A stretch of 64,000 nt of DNA from Actinomycetes bacterium. GTDB lineage: Bacteria > Actinomycetota > Acidimicrobiia > IMCC26256 > JANYLB01. The notes beneath the pieces are model-generated. The model searched no databases. It saw only the letters and a program-made list of their open reading frames with translations, and had not been told where the DNA came from. The translations under genes and the position numbers were made by a program. Below, one piece after another: positions 18,050 to 27,800 of this stretch; position 1 is the first letter of the stretch, and every line of letters starts with the position of its first letter. The stretch lies in the NCBI GenBank assembly GCA_025363815.1, contig JANYLB010000016.1:1-64000 (forward strand). Reading direction: 5' to 3'.

Positions 18050-18976
18050 TCGACGATCGTCGTCGCTGTCCTTGCCGTCAATCAGAGCGCGGCCGCGCTC
18101 GAACGTACGCTCGCGTCACTCGAGTCGGGCGACGATGCGCCCGCGGTCGTCGTGGTAGACGACACCACCCGGGCCTCAATCTCCCGACTCGCGGGTGCGT
18201 CCAACGCCACAGTGCTCCTCGCAACTGGCCCCGGCGTCAACGCCCCAGTGACTGCGCTCGCCAGTGTGGTTCCCGACGATGCCGCGGTGGTACTCGTCGA
18301 GGCAGGTTAGCTGCTCGCGGCCGGCGCGCTCGACGCGCTCGTTGCGCCAATGCGCGACTCGACCGTGGGAGCCGTCCAGGGCGCGCTGGATTGGGCCGAC
18401 CCGGCCACGATCGACGCGTGCAACAACAGCACGACCGCGGTGCTCGGTGGCTTCTACGCCGGTCCCGACGCGCCCCTCACCCGCGACGCTACGAACGCGA
18501 CGACGCTGAAGATCGGGCCCGAGGCGCCGGTCTCGGGCACGATCCGTCTTCATCCCTGCACCCAGCCGACTGACCCGCTACCGATAGTGCCGCCGGATCC
18601 ACAAGTGCCGGGCGGCACGACCGTGACTCCTGTCACCGGTGAGCCTCGCGGCTTCGTGACCGAATCCCCACCGGTCACGGCTACCCCGTTCCCGCAGTCG
18701 GCATCGTCGGCTTCAACCGAGGACCTGGCCACCCGGGCAATCGCGCCCGCGCCCCCGGCCGCGGTCGTCAAGGACGCGATGGTCAAGGCCGCGCGAACCG
18801 ACAACGTCTCCACCCGGGAGTTCTCAGGTCACGCGCGTTCCGCGGTGGACGGCCGCTCCGACCCGTCTGGCGGCAACACGCCGGGCTCGTGGTGGTGGCT
18901 CTTCGTGCTCGCGGCTGCGATCGCGGCGGTTGCTTCGGGAGTCCCCTGGCTGCGGGGCCGCTCGGCGCCACGATAA
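18050..18976 (+). pseudogene. Broken GT-A-like gene with Pro-rich linker and C-terminal membrane helix
   Basis: One continuous frame runs from 18047 (just after TAG 18044-18046) to the stop at 18974-18976 and is interrupted once by TAG at 18308-18310. The first part reads STIVVAVLAVNQSAAALERT and later AVVVVDD, a GT-A glycosyltransferase-like start. After the stop comes GALDALVAPMRDSTVGAVQG, then a Pro/Thr linker (LPIVPPDPQVPGG) and one membrane helix (WWWLFVLAAAIAAVASGV) before an Arg tail. No ATG lies in frame upstream, so the 5' end also looks lost. The piece from 18350 could still be translated as a 208-residue protein. It overlaps the convergent GT87-like gene by 148 bases. Readthrough of the TAG is possible but unsupported. 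Confidence 0.55.
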
Positions 18977-20163
18977 CGGCTCGTGGCGAACACGATGACT
19001 CGAACGAAGATCGCGGCGCGCAGCACAACCAGAACCGGAAGCACGGTGCGAAGGACTTCCGATGACGTGATGCCATGGAACCAGCCGTAGACCGTCGCGA
19101 AGACCATGAGGTCGACAGCACAGAACGCGACCCAGATCCGTCGACTCAGCGGGAGCAACGCGAAGAAGACCACCATCCAGATGTCGTACGTCGGTGAGAA
19201 CACCTTGTTCGTGAGCAGGAAGATCGCCACCCCCGCTGCCCCAAGCGCGACGCCGGCGTCGCCACCGGCTCCAAGCGCGCCACGAGTACGCACCACCCGC
19301 CAGAACAGCCACAACATCCCTATTCCGAGGGCTAGAGCCGACAGATTATTCGCGACCTGCGAGCCCGTATGACCGCGCACCGGAACACCGACGAACCGGT
19401 CGAACCAGTACCACAACGTGCCCCAAGTCGCCTGGCGACGGCCCTGGAACGCGAATGTCCACGCCCAACCGCTCGGCTTGATCACAATGAACGGCAGGTT
19501 CAGCGCACCGAACACCAGCGCGCTCCAGCCGACAAGCCGGCCGGCACCGCGCCGGTCGCCGCTCACCCATCGATACACCGCGAGGGGAGGGACGAGCACC
19601 GCGGGGAACAGCTTGATCGCAGCGCCGAGACCGAAGGCCGCGCCGGCGCGACCGTTCCGCCCGCGCGTGAACGCAAACATCCCCACCAACATCGCCGCTA
19701 TCGCGAAGACGTCCCAGTTCTGGAACGCGTACAACAAGATCGGTGTACCGATCGCCCAGCGCCACGCCCGGCCGCCACACCGCCGCTCGAGCGCGATGGT
19801 GATCGCGACGCTCAAGGCAGCGGCGCCGGCCGCGGTTACCAGGAGCACCCCGAGCGGGCTCGGCGCGACGAGGCTCGCGAGATACAGGAGCGTCCCGGAA
19901 ACAACCGGGTACTCGATGACCCTGTCGATGTACGGGAGTGATCCGGGGCCGATCCCGCGGTGGAGGAACACGCGAGGAAGGTCGCTCAAAGCGCTGTGAC
20001 CGCCACGCCCGTACAACGCAAGCTGGATCAGGAGCGCGCCGACGAGCAACGCGAGGTTCGCGGCGATCATCGCGACCGGCCACTGACGCTGGCCGTCAGG
20101 GTGAACTCTCGGCGGCTCGGATACGAGCGCTGCAGGAGTCGGGCGGGTCAACCTGCCGGTCAT
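18829..20163 (-). CDS. GT87-like polytopic glycosyltransferase
   Basis: A 444-residue membrane protein with about ten helices. The pattern is that of polyprenol-sugar-dependent GT-C enzymes of the GT87/DUF2029 group: IDRVIEYPVVSGTLLYLASL after the first helix, LLYAFQNWDVFAIAAMLVGM with the central Asp, and FGLGAAIKLFPAVLVPPLAV. Mycobacterial relatives add mannose or arabinose to envelope glycolipids. The last 48 residues (for example HHHEPGVLPPDGSERP) lie in the part that overlaps the convergent broken gene and look like non-coding read-through, so the true stop may have been lost. TATCGT 8 bases upstream suggests a leaderless start. Confidence 0.75.
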   Translation of the reverse strand: MTGRLTRPTPAALVSEPPRVHPDGQRQWPVAMIAANLALLVGALLIQLALYGRGGHSALSDLPRVFLHRGIGPGSLPYIDRVIEYPVVSGTLLYLASLVAPSPLGVLLVTAAGAAALSVAITIALERRCGGRAWRWAIGTPILLYAFQNWDVFAIAAMLVGMFAFTRGRNGRAGAAFGLGAAIKLFPAVLVPPLAVYRWVSGDRRGAGRLVGWSALVFGALNLPFIVIKPSGWAWTFAFQGRRQATWGTLWYWFDRFVGVPVRGHTGSQVANNLSALALGIGMLWLFWRVVRTRGALGAGGDAGVALGAAGVAIFLLTNKVFSPTYDIWMVVFFALLPLSRRIWVAFCAVDLMVFATVYGWFHGITSSEVLRTVLPVLVVLRAAIFVRVIVFATSRYRGAERPRSQGTPEATAAIAAASTKSHHHEPGVLPPDGSERPSTAERA

Positions 20164-20171
20164 CGTGGGTC

Positions 20172-20177
20172 ACGATA
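20172..20177 (-). promoter_or_regulatory. Leaderless -10 box TATCGT
   Basis: On the minus strand TATCGT lies 8 bases before the ATG at 20163. Confidence 0.4.
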
Positions 20178-20228
20178 TCGACTTCGCAGCCATTACCAGG
20201 TGCGTCCAGGGTCAACCGACGGCAAATC

Positions 20229-21542
20229 TCAGCCCACGACAGGTTCCGATTCACCGACAGAGGTGGTGGGCAGTACGACGGCGAAGATCGGGTGCGGCGC
20301 AGCATGTTCGAGTATGAGCCTCGCTCCCTCTGCGTCGGCGAGCGATCGCGCGAGCGCGAGGCCGATTCCGTGACCGGATGATCCGGGTGCGCGCCTCTCA
20401 AAGATCTGAACTGTCCCGTCGGTGATGCCTTCACCCTCGTCGGAGACCTCGACGACAACCCCGGGCGGTGCCCGACGGGCGCGAACTGTTATCCGTCCCG
20501 CCCCGTGGATCCGAGCGTTGTCTATGAGCACGTCGAGGATCTGGCGAAGCGCGCGGTCGGAGATCGCCACCGCAGGGAGGGCGCGGTCGATCTCTAGCCG
20601 CAGCAAACGGCCCGAACCGAGCAACCGCGCGTCCCAGTCGCGGTCGAGCCCGGAGAGGAAGCCATCGAGGTCGAGGTGGGAGCGTTCTGCCGGCACCTCC
20701 CGGGCGAGCTCGAGGAGATCGTCGATCGTACGCTCCAAACGATCGACCTCCTCGATGGCGATTGCGATCGCGGCATCGCGGTCGGCGGTCGGGTCCAACA
20801 TGGCCGCCTCCAGCGTCAGACGGAGGCCAGTCAGGGGAGTGCGAAGCTGGTGCGACGCGTCGGCGCTGAACGCGCGTTCGCGCGTCAGGAGATCGTCGAG
20901 ACGGCCCGCGGTCTGTTCGAGGGCGCGGGAGACGGCGTCGATCTCCGCGATCCCGCTCGTACCCGTTCGGAAGGTGAAGTCACCATCGCCCAGTCGAATC
21001 GCGTCCTCCGCAAGTCGGGTGACCGGCCGGGCCAGACGACGCGACTGCCAAGAAGCCAATACCGCACTCGCCCCTATCGCCAACAGCCCGATGCCAAGCA
21101 TCACGAACACCGCGTCGCGGGTCCGCTCCGACACCGTGCTCAGCGGCGTCGCTACCCGAATCGCAGCCACGACGTTGTTTCCCCGGATGACCGGTGTCGC
21201 GAAAACCAGCGATCTGCCGGTTCTACGGTTGCGAGCGTCACCCTCGAGCGCCCACCGCACGACCGAGTCGCCGTGATCGGGGCCCTGTCCCGCGACGCGC
21301 CGGTTACGGGCGTCGTACATCGAGACGGTCCGACGGTTGAGCGTGCGGGGCATGGCGATTGGTGCCGTGCTCGCCGGATACGAGAGTGGGACCCGTTCTG
21401 CTGCTTCGGCGGCGGCACGCTCGAGCTGCACGACCTCTTCCTCGTGGTACAGCTTCGACAACGCAAACCCGAGGGGCACTGCGAACACGATCACTCCGAC
21501 CGTGGTCGCGGCGATGATCGCGAACAGGATCCGTCGTCTCAC
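20229..21542 (-). CDS. Sensor histidine kinase
   Basis: A 437-residue two-component membrane kinase. It has an N-terminal helix (ILFAIIAATTVGVIVFAVPL), an extracytoplasmic sensor region of about 120 residues, a second helix (AVFVMLGIGLLAIGASAVL) and a HAMP domain. The phospho-acceptor His is in ASHQLRTPLTGL near residue 230. The ATPase has the N box DNARIHG near residue 342, the G1 box VSDEGEGI and the G2 box GSSGHGIGLALARS. The gene overlaps the response regulator by four bases (ATGA), so the pair is translationally coupled. The sensor domain has no recognisable ligand motif. Confidence 0.92.
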   Translation of the reverse strand: MRRRILFAIIAATTVGVIVFAVPLGFALSKLYHEEEVVQLERAAAEAAERVPLSYPASTAPIAMPRTLNRRTVSMYDARNRRVAGQGPDHGDSVVRWALEGDARNRRTGRSLVFATPVIRGNNVVAAIRVATPLSTVSERTRDAVFVMLGIGLLAIGASAVLASWQSRRLARPVTRLAEDAIRLGDGDFTFRTGTSGIAEIDAVSRALEQTAGRLDDLLTRERAFSADASHQLRTPLTGLRLTLEAAMLDPTADRDAAIAIAIEEVDRLERTIDDLLELAREVPAERSHLDLDGFLSGLDRDWDARLLGSGRLLRLEIDRALPAVAISDRALRQILDVLIDNARIHGAGRITVRARRAPPGVVVEVSDEGEGITDGTVQIFERRAPGSSGHGIGLALARSLADAEGARLILEHAAPHPIFAVVLPTTSVGESEPVVG

Positions 21543-22231
21543 GGCGCCTCGAAGCGGTAACCCACACCTCGCAGAGTCGTGATGACAGCCGGCTCCGAGG
21601 CGCCACCTGTGACTTCGGCCAACTTCCGACGCAATGACGACACATGCATGTCGAGGGTCTTCGTCGAACCGAACCAGTGCTGGTCCCAGACCTCGCTCAT
21701 GATCCGCTCGCGTGTGACCGCGCTCCCGGCCTCGCTCACCAGGAAGGCCAACAAGTCGAACTCCTTCGCCCGCAGATCCAACTCGTTGTCGCCGACGCGC
21801 ACCCGACGTGCACCACGGTCGACCTCGACATCGCCGACACGGAGCACGATCTGATCGTCGGATCGAGGCTGACGGAGATGAGCACGAACCCGTGCGAGCA
21901 ACTCCGCGAGCCGGAAGGGCTTCGTCACGTAGTCATCGGCTCCGGCATCGAGGCCGAGAACGACGTCGATCTCATCGTGACGCGCGGTGAGGATCACGAT
22001 CGGTAGCACCGGATCCAGCTCGCGGAGCAACCGACACACCTCGACACCGTCGACGTCGGGCAAACCCAGATCGAGAAGCACCAGTTCCGGGGGCTGAGCA
22101 CGGACCTTGCTCAACGCCTCGGCACCCGTCGCGGCGCGGGATATGGAATAGCCCTGGGATTCGAGCGCGCCGGCCAGTGCTCGGGCGATCGGTTCGTCGT
22201 CTTCGACCACCAGGATCGTCTGCTCGCCCAT
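21539..22231 (-). CDS. OmpR-type response regulator
   Basis: A 230-residue transcription factor. Its receiver domain starts QTILVVEDDEPIARALAG, with the phospho-Asp in LVLLDLGLPDVDG near residue 53 and the conserved Lys in DDYVTKPFRL. A winged-helix DNA-binding domain follows (ELDLRAKEFDLLAFL, TLDMHVSSLRRKL, ITTLRGVGYRFE). The ATG at 22231 is the family start. An upstream in-frame start at 22417 would prepend 62 residues with no domain. It heads the regulator-kinase operon, 73 bases after the GT39-like gene. Targets are unknown, but the surrounding glycosyltransferases hint at envelope control. Confidence 0.93.
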   Translation of the reverse strand: MGEQTILVVEDDEPIARALAGALESQGYSISRAATGAEALSKVRAQPPELVLLDLGLPDVDGVEVCRLLRELDPVLPIVILTARHDEIDVVLGLDAGADDYVTKPFRLAELLARVRAHLRQPRSDDQIVLRVGDVEVDRGARRVRVGDNELDLRAKEFDLLAFLVSEAGSAVTRERIMSEVWDQHWFGSTKTLDMHVSSLRRKLAEVTGGASEPAVITTLRGVGYRFEAP

Positions 22232-22304
22232 CGGGTCACAGCGTACGGGCGCCTCGGCGTTTTCGGCGCGCACTGCTACCGGCCCCATCACGGGAGGCGC
22301 TCCG

Positions 22305-23810
22305 TCACCGCGGTGCCGCCTTCGCCCATGAGTATGGGCTCGGATCGATATGCAGCGCTCCGGGAGGAGCAACAAGGCATTGGAGCGTGACTCCGGGCCC
22401 CCGCCATTTCGGCCCACATTGCGGCCAGGCAGGGACCTTCAGCCGCCGGTGGCTCCAGCGGAGCAACCAGACGCGGCCCGTCGGTCGGTTCGAGCCGAGG
22501 AGGAGCCCGCGGGTGCCGGGTATCCCCGTGTCGGGAACGTCGTGATAGGCGGCGGAACCGCGCACGCCCACGGTCCACACGACCTCGTGCATCCGCCCGG
22601 CGGAAAAGATCGCCACAACATCGCCCGGCCGAGCCACATTCTGGACGTGACGCAATACCACATCGGGGCTCGAGCGGGTCGTGACCGCCTGCACCGTAGT
22701 GGGGAGCATCAGGAGCACGAGCACTGTTACCAACGCGGCGGCAACAACCCGGGACCGCTCGGCTATCCCACCAACGAGGAACCCGAGCGCGAGCAGCGGC
22801 GCCCACGACACCACCGTCAGCGTGCGGTCGAGCAGGACGGGCGCCACCAATCCGGCGAGCGCGGCGAGCGCGATGGGGACGAGACCACAACACACCCACA
22901 CCCGGCCGAGTTCGCGGTCGGTGCGGACGAGAAACCCAGCTCCGATCACCACGCCGACGAACGCGAGCGCGTGAAACGGCGCGTCGGTCGTCACGAGAGA
23001 CCCGACGGTGTGCACGACGCCCGCGAGCGTCGTGCGTGGGATCCAGTCGGAGTGACCACCGCGGCTCTGAATCAGGAACGACGGACCCCAGAGCGCCGCC
23101 CAACCGACCACGCCGCCGGTGATTCCGGCCCGCCAGCGCCACGCGGCACGGTCAGTGCGGAATCCTGCGAGCGCGACGAGCCCGGCGACGAGCAGGAACA
23201 TCTGGACGTGGGTCAGCAGACCTACGAGCACGAGACCACCGATGGCTGCCGCGTGCCATGGGCGGGGGCGGCGGAACCACGAGTCGGCCAATACAACGGT
23301 CGCCACGCCGATCAGCTCGAGATCGGCGTACATCCGCACGTCGCGCCCGTGGACGACCTGGAACGTGCTGATCGCGAGAAGCGCGGTCGCGATGACCCCG
23401 GCGATCCCCCGGCGGCGCATCCACCACGCGAACAGCGCCACGGCCAGCACCGAAAAGGCCACCGACGGGAGGCGCGTGACCAGTTCGTTCGTTCCGAGTC
23501 GCGCCAGCGGAGAGCGGAGGAGATAGTCGAGAGGGGGGTGTGAGTCGCGCGTCTGTAGATACGTCACCAGAGTGCCGAACGGCATACGGCCGGCCATCGA
23601 GGTGAACGCCTCATCGAAGCCGAACCGGTTCCGGCCGAGCTCCCACAGCCGGAGCACGAGCGCGACTCCGACTAGCGCCGGTAGCGCCAGGCGCGTGGCA
23701 CCTATGCGCTCCCATCCCGGCGCGTCGGTTTCAGGCGCGTCGGATTCAGGCGCGTCGGTTTCAAGCAGGTCGTCGAGCGTCAGAGGAAGGGTGGACGGGC
23801 TCTCGATCAT
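22305..23810 (-). CDS. GT39/ArnT-like membrane glycosyltransferase
   Basis: A 501-residue GT-C fold protein with about ten to twelve helices. The acidic catalytic loop RNRFGFDEAFTSM follows the first helix, then RDSHPPLDYLLRSPL, typical of dolichyl- or polyprenyl-phosphate-sugar transferases. The N-terminal cytosolic segment (LLETDAPESDAPETDAPG) is made of a 15-bp tandem repeat. The ATG at 23810 is chosen because a TAGGTT box lies 7 bases upstream. The open frame continues to 24362 without coding character and would cross the divergent gene. The divergent polyprenol-phosphate sugar synthase at 24006 could supply its donor. Confidence 0.82.
   Translation of the reverse strand: MIESPSTLPLTLDDLLETDAPESDAPETDAPGWERIGATRLALPALVGVALVLRLWELGRNRFGFDEAFTSMAGRMPFGTLVTYLQTRDSHPPLDYLLRSPLARLGTNELVTRLPSVAFSVLAVALFAWWMRRRGIAGVIATALLAISTFQVVHGRDVRMYADLELIGVATVVLADSWFRRPRPWHAAAIGGLVLVGLLTHVQMFLLVAGLVALAGFRTDRAAWRWRAGITGGVVGWAALWGPSFLIQSRGGHSDWIPRTTLAGVVHTVGSLVTTDAPFHALAFVGVVIGAGFLVRTDRELGRVWVCCGLVPIALAALAGLVAPVLLDRTLTVVSWAPLLALGFLVGGIAERSRVVAAALVTVLVLLMLPTTVQAVTTRSSPDVVLRHVQNVARPGDVVAIFSAGRMHEVVWTVGVRGSAAYHDVPDTGIPGTRGLLLGSNRPTGRVWLLRWSHRRLKVPAWPQCGPKWRGPGVTLQCLVAPPGALHIDPSPYSWAKAAPR
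23722..23766. repeat. 15-bp tandem repeat, three copies
   Basis: Units GCGTCGGTTTCAGGC, GCGTCGGATTCAGGC and GCGTCGGTTTCAAGC follow each other without gaps. They encode the repeated acidic Asp-Ala-Pro-Glu-(Thr/Ser) segment of the GT39-like protein. Confidence 0.9.
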
Positions 23811-23817
23811 CGTGATG

Positions 23818-23823
23818 AACCTA
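23818..23823 (-). promoter_or_regulatory. Leaderless -10 box TAGGTT
   Basis: On the minus strand TAGGTT lies 7 bases before the ATG at 23810. Confidence 0.5.
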
Positions 23824-24005
23824 CGGAGGCGCCGGTCAAGCGCTGATCGCAGCGAGGTCAACGGCAGGCAAAGCCCGACCTCCTCGTTCCGACGCCATCG
23901 TTTGCCACGAGTTGACCTACCCGCTCGGGTCTTCTGACCTTCTCCTTCGTACAGTGCAAACCACAGTCGGAACGAAGCCCGATCACGAAGCCCGAAGGGA
24001 GCCCC

Positions 24006-24806
24006 ATGACCGCCACCGCAGCCCGTCTGCTTCCCGAGCTGGAAGGCGCAGCGGCACCGGTGCGCTCCGTCGTTGTGATCCCGACGTATCAGGAGGCCGA
24101 CAACATCGTCCGCGTGCTCAGCGCGATTCACCGCGACGCACCCGGAGTCGACGTGCTCGTCGTCGACGACGACAGCCCCGACGGCACCGCCGCCCTTGCC
24201 GAAGCGACTGCTCGAGCGCTGGATGGAAAGGCGCGCCGCGGGATCGAAGTGATCCGCCGAGCCGGGAAGTCTGGTCTCGGCTCGGCGTACCGAGCCGGCT
24301 TTGCCGTTGCCCTCGCCCGCGGCTACGAGATCGTGATCGAGATGGACGCCGATCTCTCGCACGATCCAGCCGCTCTTCCCGCTCTCATCGCCGCGGTGAG
24401 CGCCGGCGCCGACCTCGCTATCGGCTCACGCTACGTCGACGGAGGCGCGACACCCCGGTGGCCGGCGGGTCGACGGCTGCTCTCACGGGCCGGCAACGCT
24501 TACGCCGCAACCGTGCTCGGCCTCGACGTGACCGACCTCACGTCGGGTTACCGCGCCTACCGCGCCGACGTGCTCCGCCGCGTCGGCTACAAGTCGACCG
24601 GCGCGACCGGGTACGGCTTCCAGATCGAACTGGCCTACGCGGTGGCGCGCGCCGATGGGCGCATTACCGAGATCCCCATAGTCTTCACCGATCGGATGGC
24701 CGGCCAGTCGAAGATGTCTGCATCGATCGCGGTCGAGGCACTCGCCCGCGTCACCTGGTGGGCCGCCCGTGACCGGATCGCCGGCGGCGGCCGGATTTCG
24801 CGTTGA
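24006..24806 (+). CDS. Polyprenol-phosphate mannosyltransferase-like GT2
   Basis: A 266-residue soluble GT-A enzyme of the dolichol-phosphate mannose synthase type. Motifs are VIPTYQEADNIVRVLSAIH, the donor-binding VLVVDDDSPDGT, the DxD-like EMDADLSHDP, GSRYVDGG and TSGYRAYR. It lacks the C-terminal membrane anchor found in some relatives. Mycobacterial Ppm1 charges polyprenol phosphate with mannose for GT-C enzymes. Sugar identity is not provable here. AAGGGAG precedes the ATG. It is divergent from the GT39-like gene and converges on lhr with a 9-base gap. Confidence 0.88.
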   Translation: MTATAARLLPELEGAAAPVRSVVVIPTYQEADNIVRVLSAIHRDAPGVDVLVVDDDSPDGTAALAEATARALDGKARRGIEVIRRAGKSGLGSAYRAGFAVALARGYEIVIEMDADLSHDPAALPALIAAVSAGADLAIGSRYVDGGATPRWPAGRRLLSRAGNAYAATVLGLDVTDLTSGYRAYRADVLRRVGYKSTGATGYGFQIELAYAVARADGRITEIPIVFTDRMAGQSKMSASIAVEALARVTWWAARDRIAGGGRISR

Positions 24807-24815
24807 CGCTACGGG

Positions 24816-27800
24816 TCATGGAAGAGCCGGCTCCGCAACCAGGGAGCTGACCGGCAATCCGTCCAAGTAGACGACCCGGTTGGTCTGCACCGCGGGCACG
24901 GTCTCTCCGGGCACAATCACCCCGACGAGGTTCAACGGATCGACCGCGTTCACCGTGACGCGCTCCCCGGTGCGTTCGAGCTTGCGAATGTGCGCGAGCT
25001 GCTCGACCGCTTCCGCGAGCGCGTACTGCTCGCCCGCGAAGCCGGAGACGAACCGGCCCCCACGCACGAGGCCCCGATCTTCGAGTCGGCGCAATGCCCA
25101 TTGCACCTCGCGCCACGGCAGTCGGATCGAGTCACGCACTGCGATATCACGGAAGACCACACCCCATCGACGCAACAACAGCTCCGCAACCGCCTCGGCC
25201 AGCTCGTCACGGTCGACGTCGTGCGTACTCCCTGGAACAAGCGACCAACGCCCGGCCGCGGGAGTGCTCGCGCTCGCGCCGCGCAGCAATCGTGAAAGGC
25301 GACGCGTCTCGAGCTTGCGGACACCGCCGACCCGGTTGCGCACCGCGCCAAAACCGTCGGCCGTTACCAGCCCGCGCGCCACGCCGTCCCATAGGGCGCG
25401 TTCCACATCTTCGGGCAACCGGTTCATCGCCGCGCCGAGCTCGTCGGCGAAACACGCGCCGCGCTCTCGCAGCACCACCAGAATCTCCGCGGTCGCCCCG
25501 ACCGTGGGCTCGGCCGGTGGCTCCGAACCGCGCGTGGCTTCGAGCAACCACTGGGTGTCGGCGCGAAAGACGACCGCGATCCGCGTCGCCTTCGACGGTG
25601 CGCCGACTGGTGCATCGGCGTCATTGCGGGCGCGGGGGGTGAGGCGCAACCAGCCGATCTGGCCGTCGTAACAGAGCCGGTCGAGCAGCTCGGGCTGGTA
25701 TCCGCCGACACGCGCCGCGAGCAACTCCCGCTCCCAGGCGCCGGCAGCGGCCTCGAACCCCTGGATCTGGTCGAGCACCGATACGAGCCCGGCCACACCG
25801 GTGAGCTGCGTGCCCGGCGCGACGTGCTGCCACCGCAGGAGAAAGCGCATGAAGTCTTGAGCGCTCGCGGCCTGAGCGGAGGAACGGCGCACGCCGCGCG
25901 AATAGGAGTGCATTCGGGCAAGCAGCCGACGGGCCACCCACTCGGTCTCCGACGCGGCCGAGTAACGACCTTGGAGCGCGAAGCCTTCGCTCTGGAGCAC
26001 CGCGAGCCCGGCCTTAACCCGGGTGGCCGGCAACGTGGTCGCAACCGCGAGCGCCTCGACTGTGGTCACGGCGGCGGTCTCGAGATGCCCGCGCAGCAGC
26101 GACGCCACCGCGGTCTCGTCGCCCGTGAGCGCCAAGAGGGCGTCGTTACGTCGTTCGGTCGTGCACCAGAGCTCTTCGTGCATCGGGCCGTCGATGACCC
26201 CGCCACGGCCGCGCTCTACCAACTCGTTCCACAGCGATCTCCACTCGTCGCGGGCCCGGGCGGCCAGCATCGAGCTGAGGAGATCATGGAGATCGTCGGC
26301 GCTGGTCGGGGTCGGCGTGATCTCGTCACGCACCTGCTCGATGGCCGCAGGATCGAGCGCTCCGATGGTCGTGAGATCGGCCGCCAGACCCCGCCGAAGC
26401 GCCACCGTGCTCGTGCGGCGGTTCTGCGGGTCGCCCTCGTCGTCGAGGAACGCGTACGGCGCCGCGGTGAGGATCTCATGCGCGAGCACCGACGGCTCGG
26501 TCGTGTCGCAGCAGTGAACGGCCACCTCACCCGACTCGATCCGCTCCAGCAACGCGCGCACACCGTCGACGTCGAGCGCCTCGTTCAGCGTGTCGGCAAT
26601 CGTCTGGCGGACGAGGAGGTGATCGGGGATCTCGATCGGGCCGGTGACGTTCTCCTGGCAGGCCGCCGCCTGGGGGAACAACGCCGCCATCATGTCGTCG
26701 GCTTCCATGCGCTGGATCGGCGGCGGGTTCTTGCGACCATTGCGGAACCGCAGGATCAACAGGCTCCGGTTCAGGTTCCACCGCCAGCGCGAGAGGAACA
26801 ACGGAGAGTCGAGGATCGCCTGACGCAGCGTCTCCTCGACGGTGGCGCTCGTCACGTAGCGGGGCACCTCCTCGAGCGGAAAGCTGTGATGGGGCCCGAG
26901 CGAGAGAACCACGGCGTCGTCGGTTGCCGCCGCCTGCAGCTCGAAGTTGAACGTACGGCAGAACTTCTTACGCAGCGCGAGGCCGAGTGCCCGGTTGATG
27001 CGCCCGCCATAGGGCGAGTGCAGCACCAGCTGCATGCCACCGGTCTCGTCGAAGAAGCGCTCGAGCACGAGCGTGCTCTGGGTCGGCATGGCACCGAGAG
27101 TCGCTCGCCCGACTCCCACGTACTCGACCACCATCGCCGCGGCTTCGACGCTCACCCCTGCGCTCTCGATCACGAAGCGACGCGCGCCATCGGGATCGTC
27201 GGCGGTGAGATAGTCGTCTATCCGTCGGCGCAGATCCGACACCTCGGTCGACAGCTCGGCGGTGCGGGCCGGGGCCTCGCCGGTCCAGAACGGAACTGTC
27301 GGCGCCGCGTCACCCGCGTCGCGGACCCGCACGACACCGGGTTCGACGCGGCGGATCTGCCACGAGTGGGTGCCGAGAAGGAAGATGTCGCCTGCCGTCG
27401 ACTCGACCGCCCAGTCTTCGTTGACCGTGCCGATGAGCGTGTCATCGGGCTCGGCAATGACCCGGTAGTCGCCAGTCTCGGGAATCGCACCCCCCGAGGT
27501 GAGCGCGGCGATCCTGCCGGCGGTGCGACCCCGCACCTCGCCGTTCACGGCATCGTGATGCACGAACGCACCCCGTCGACCGCGGCCGGTCTCCACCCCA
27601 TTGGAGACAAGCTCGATGATCTCGTCGAACTGGCCGCGCGTGAGCGTGTTGTAGTGCGCGGCCCGGCGGACCAGCTCGTACAGGTCGTCGGTACGCCATT
27701 CCTGCGCCGAGGTCTCTGCGATCACGTGCTGCGCGGCGATGTCGAGGGGAAGCCGCGACGGAACGATCGCGTCGAGCCGGCCGGCGCGCACCGCGGCGAG

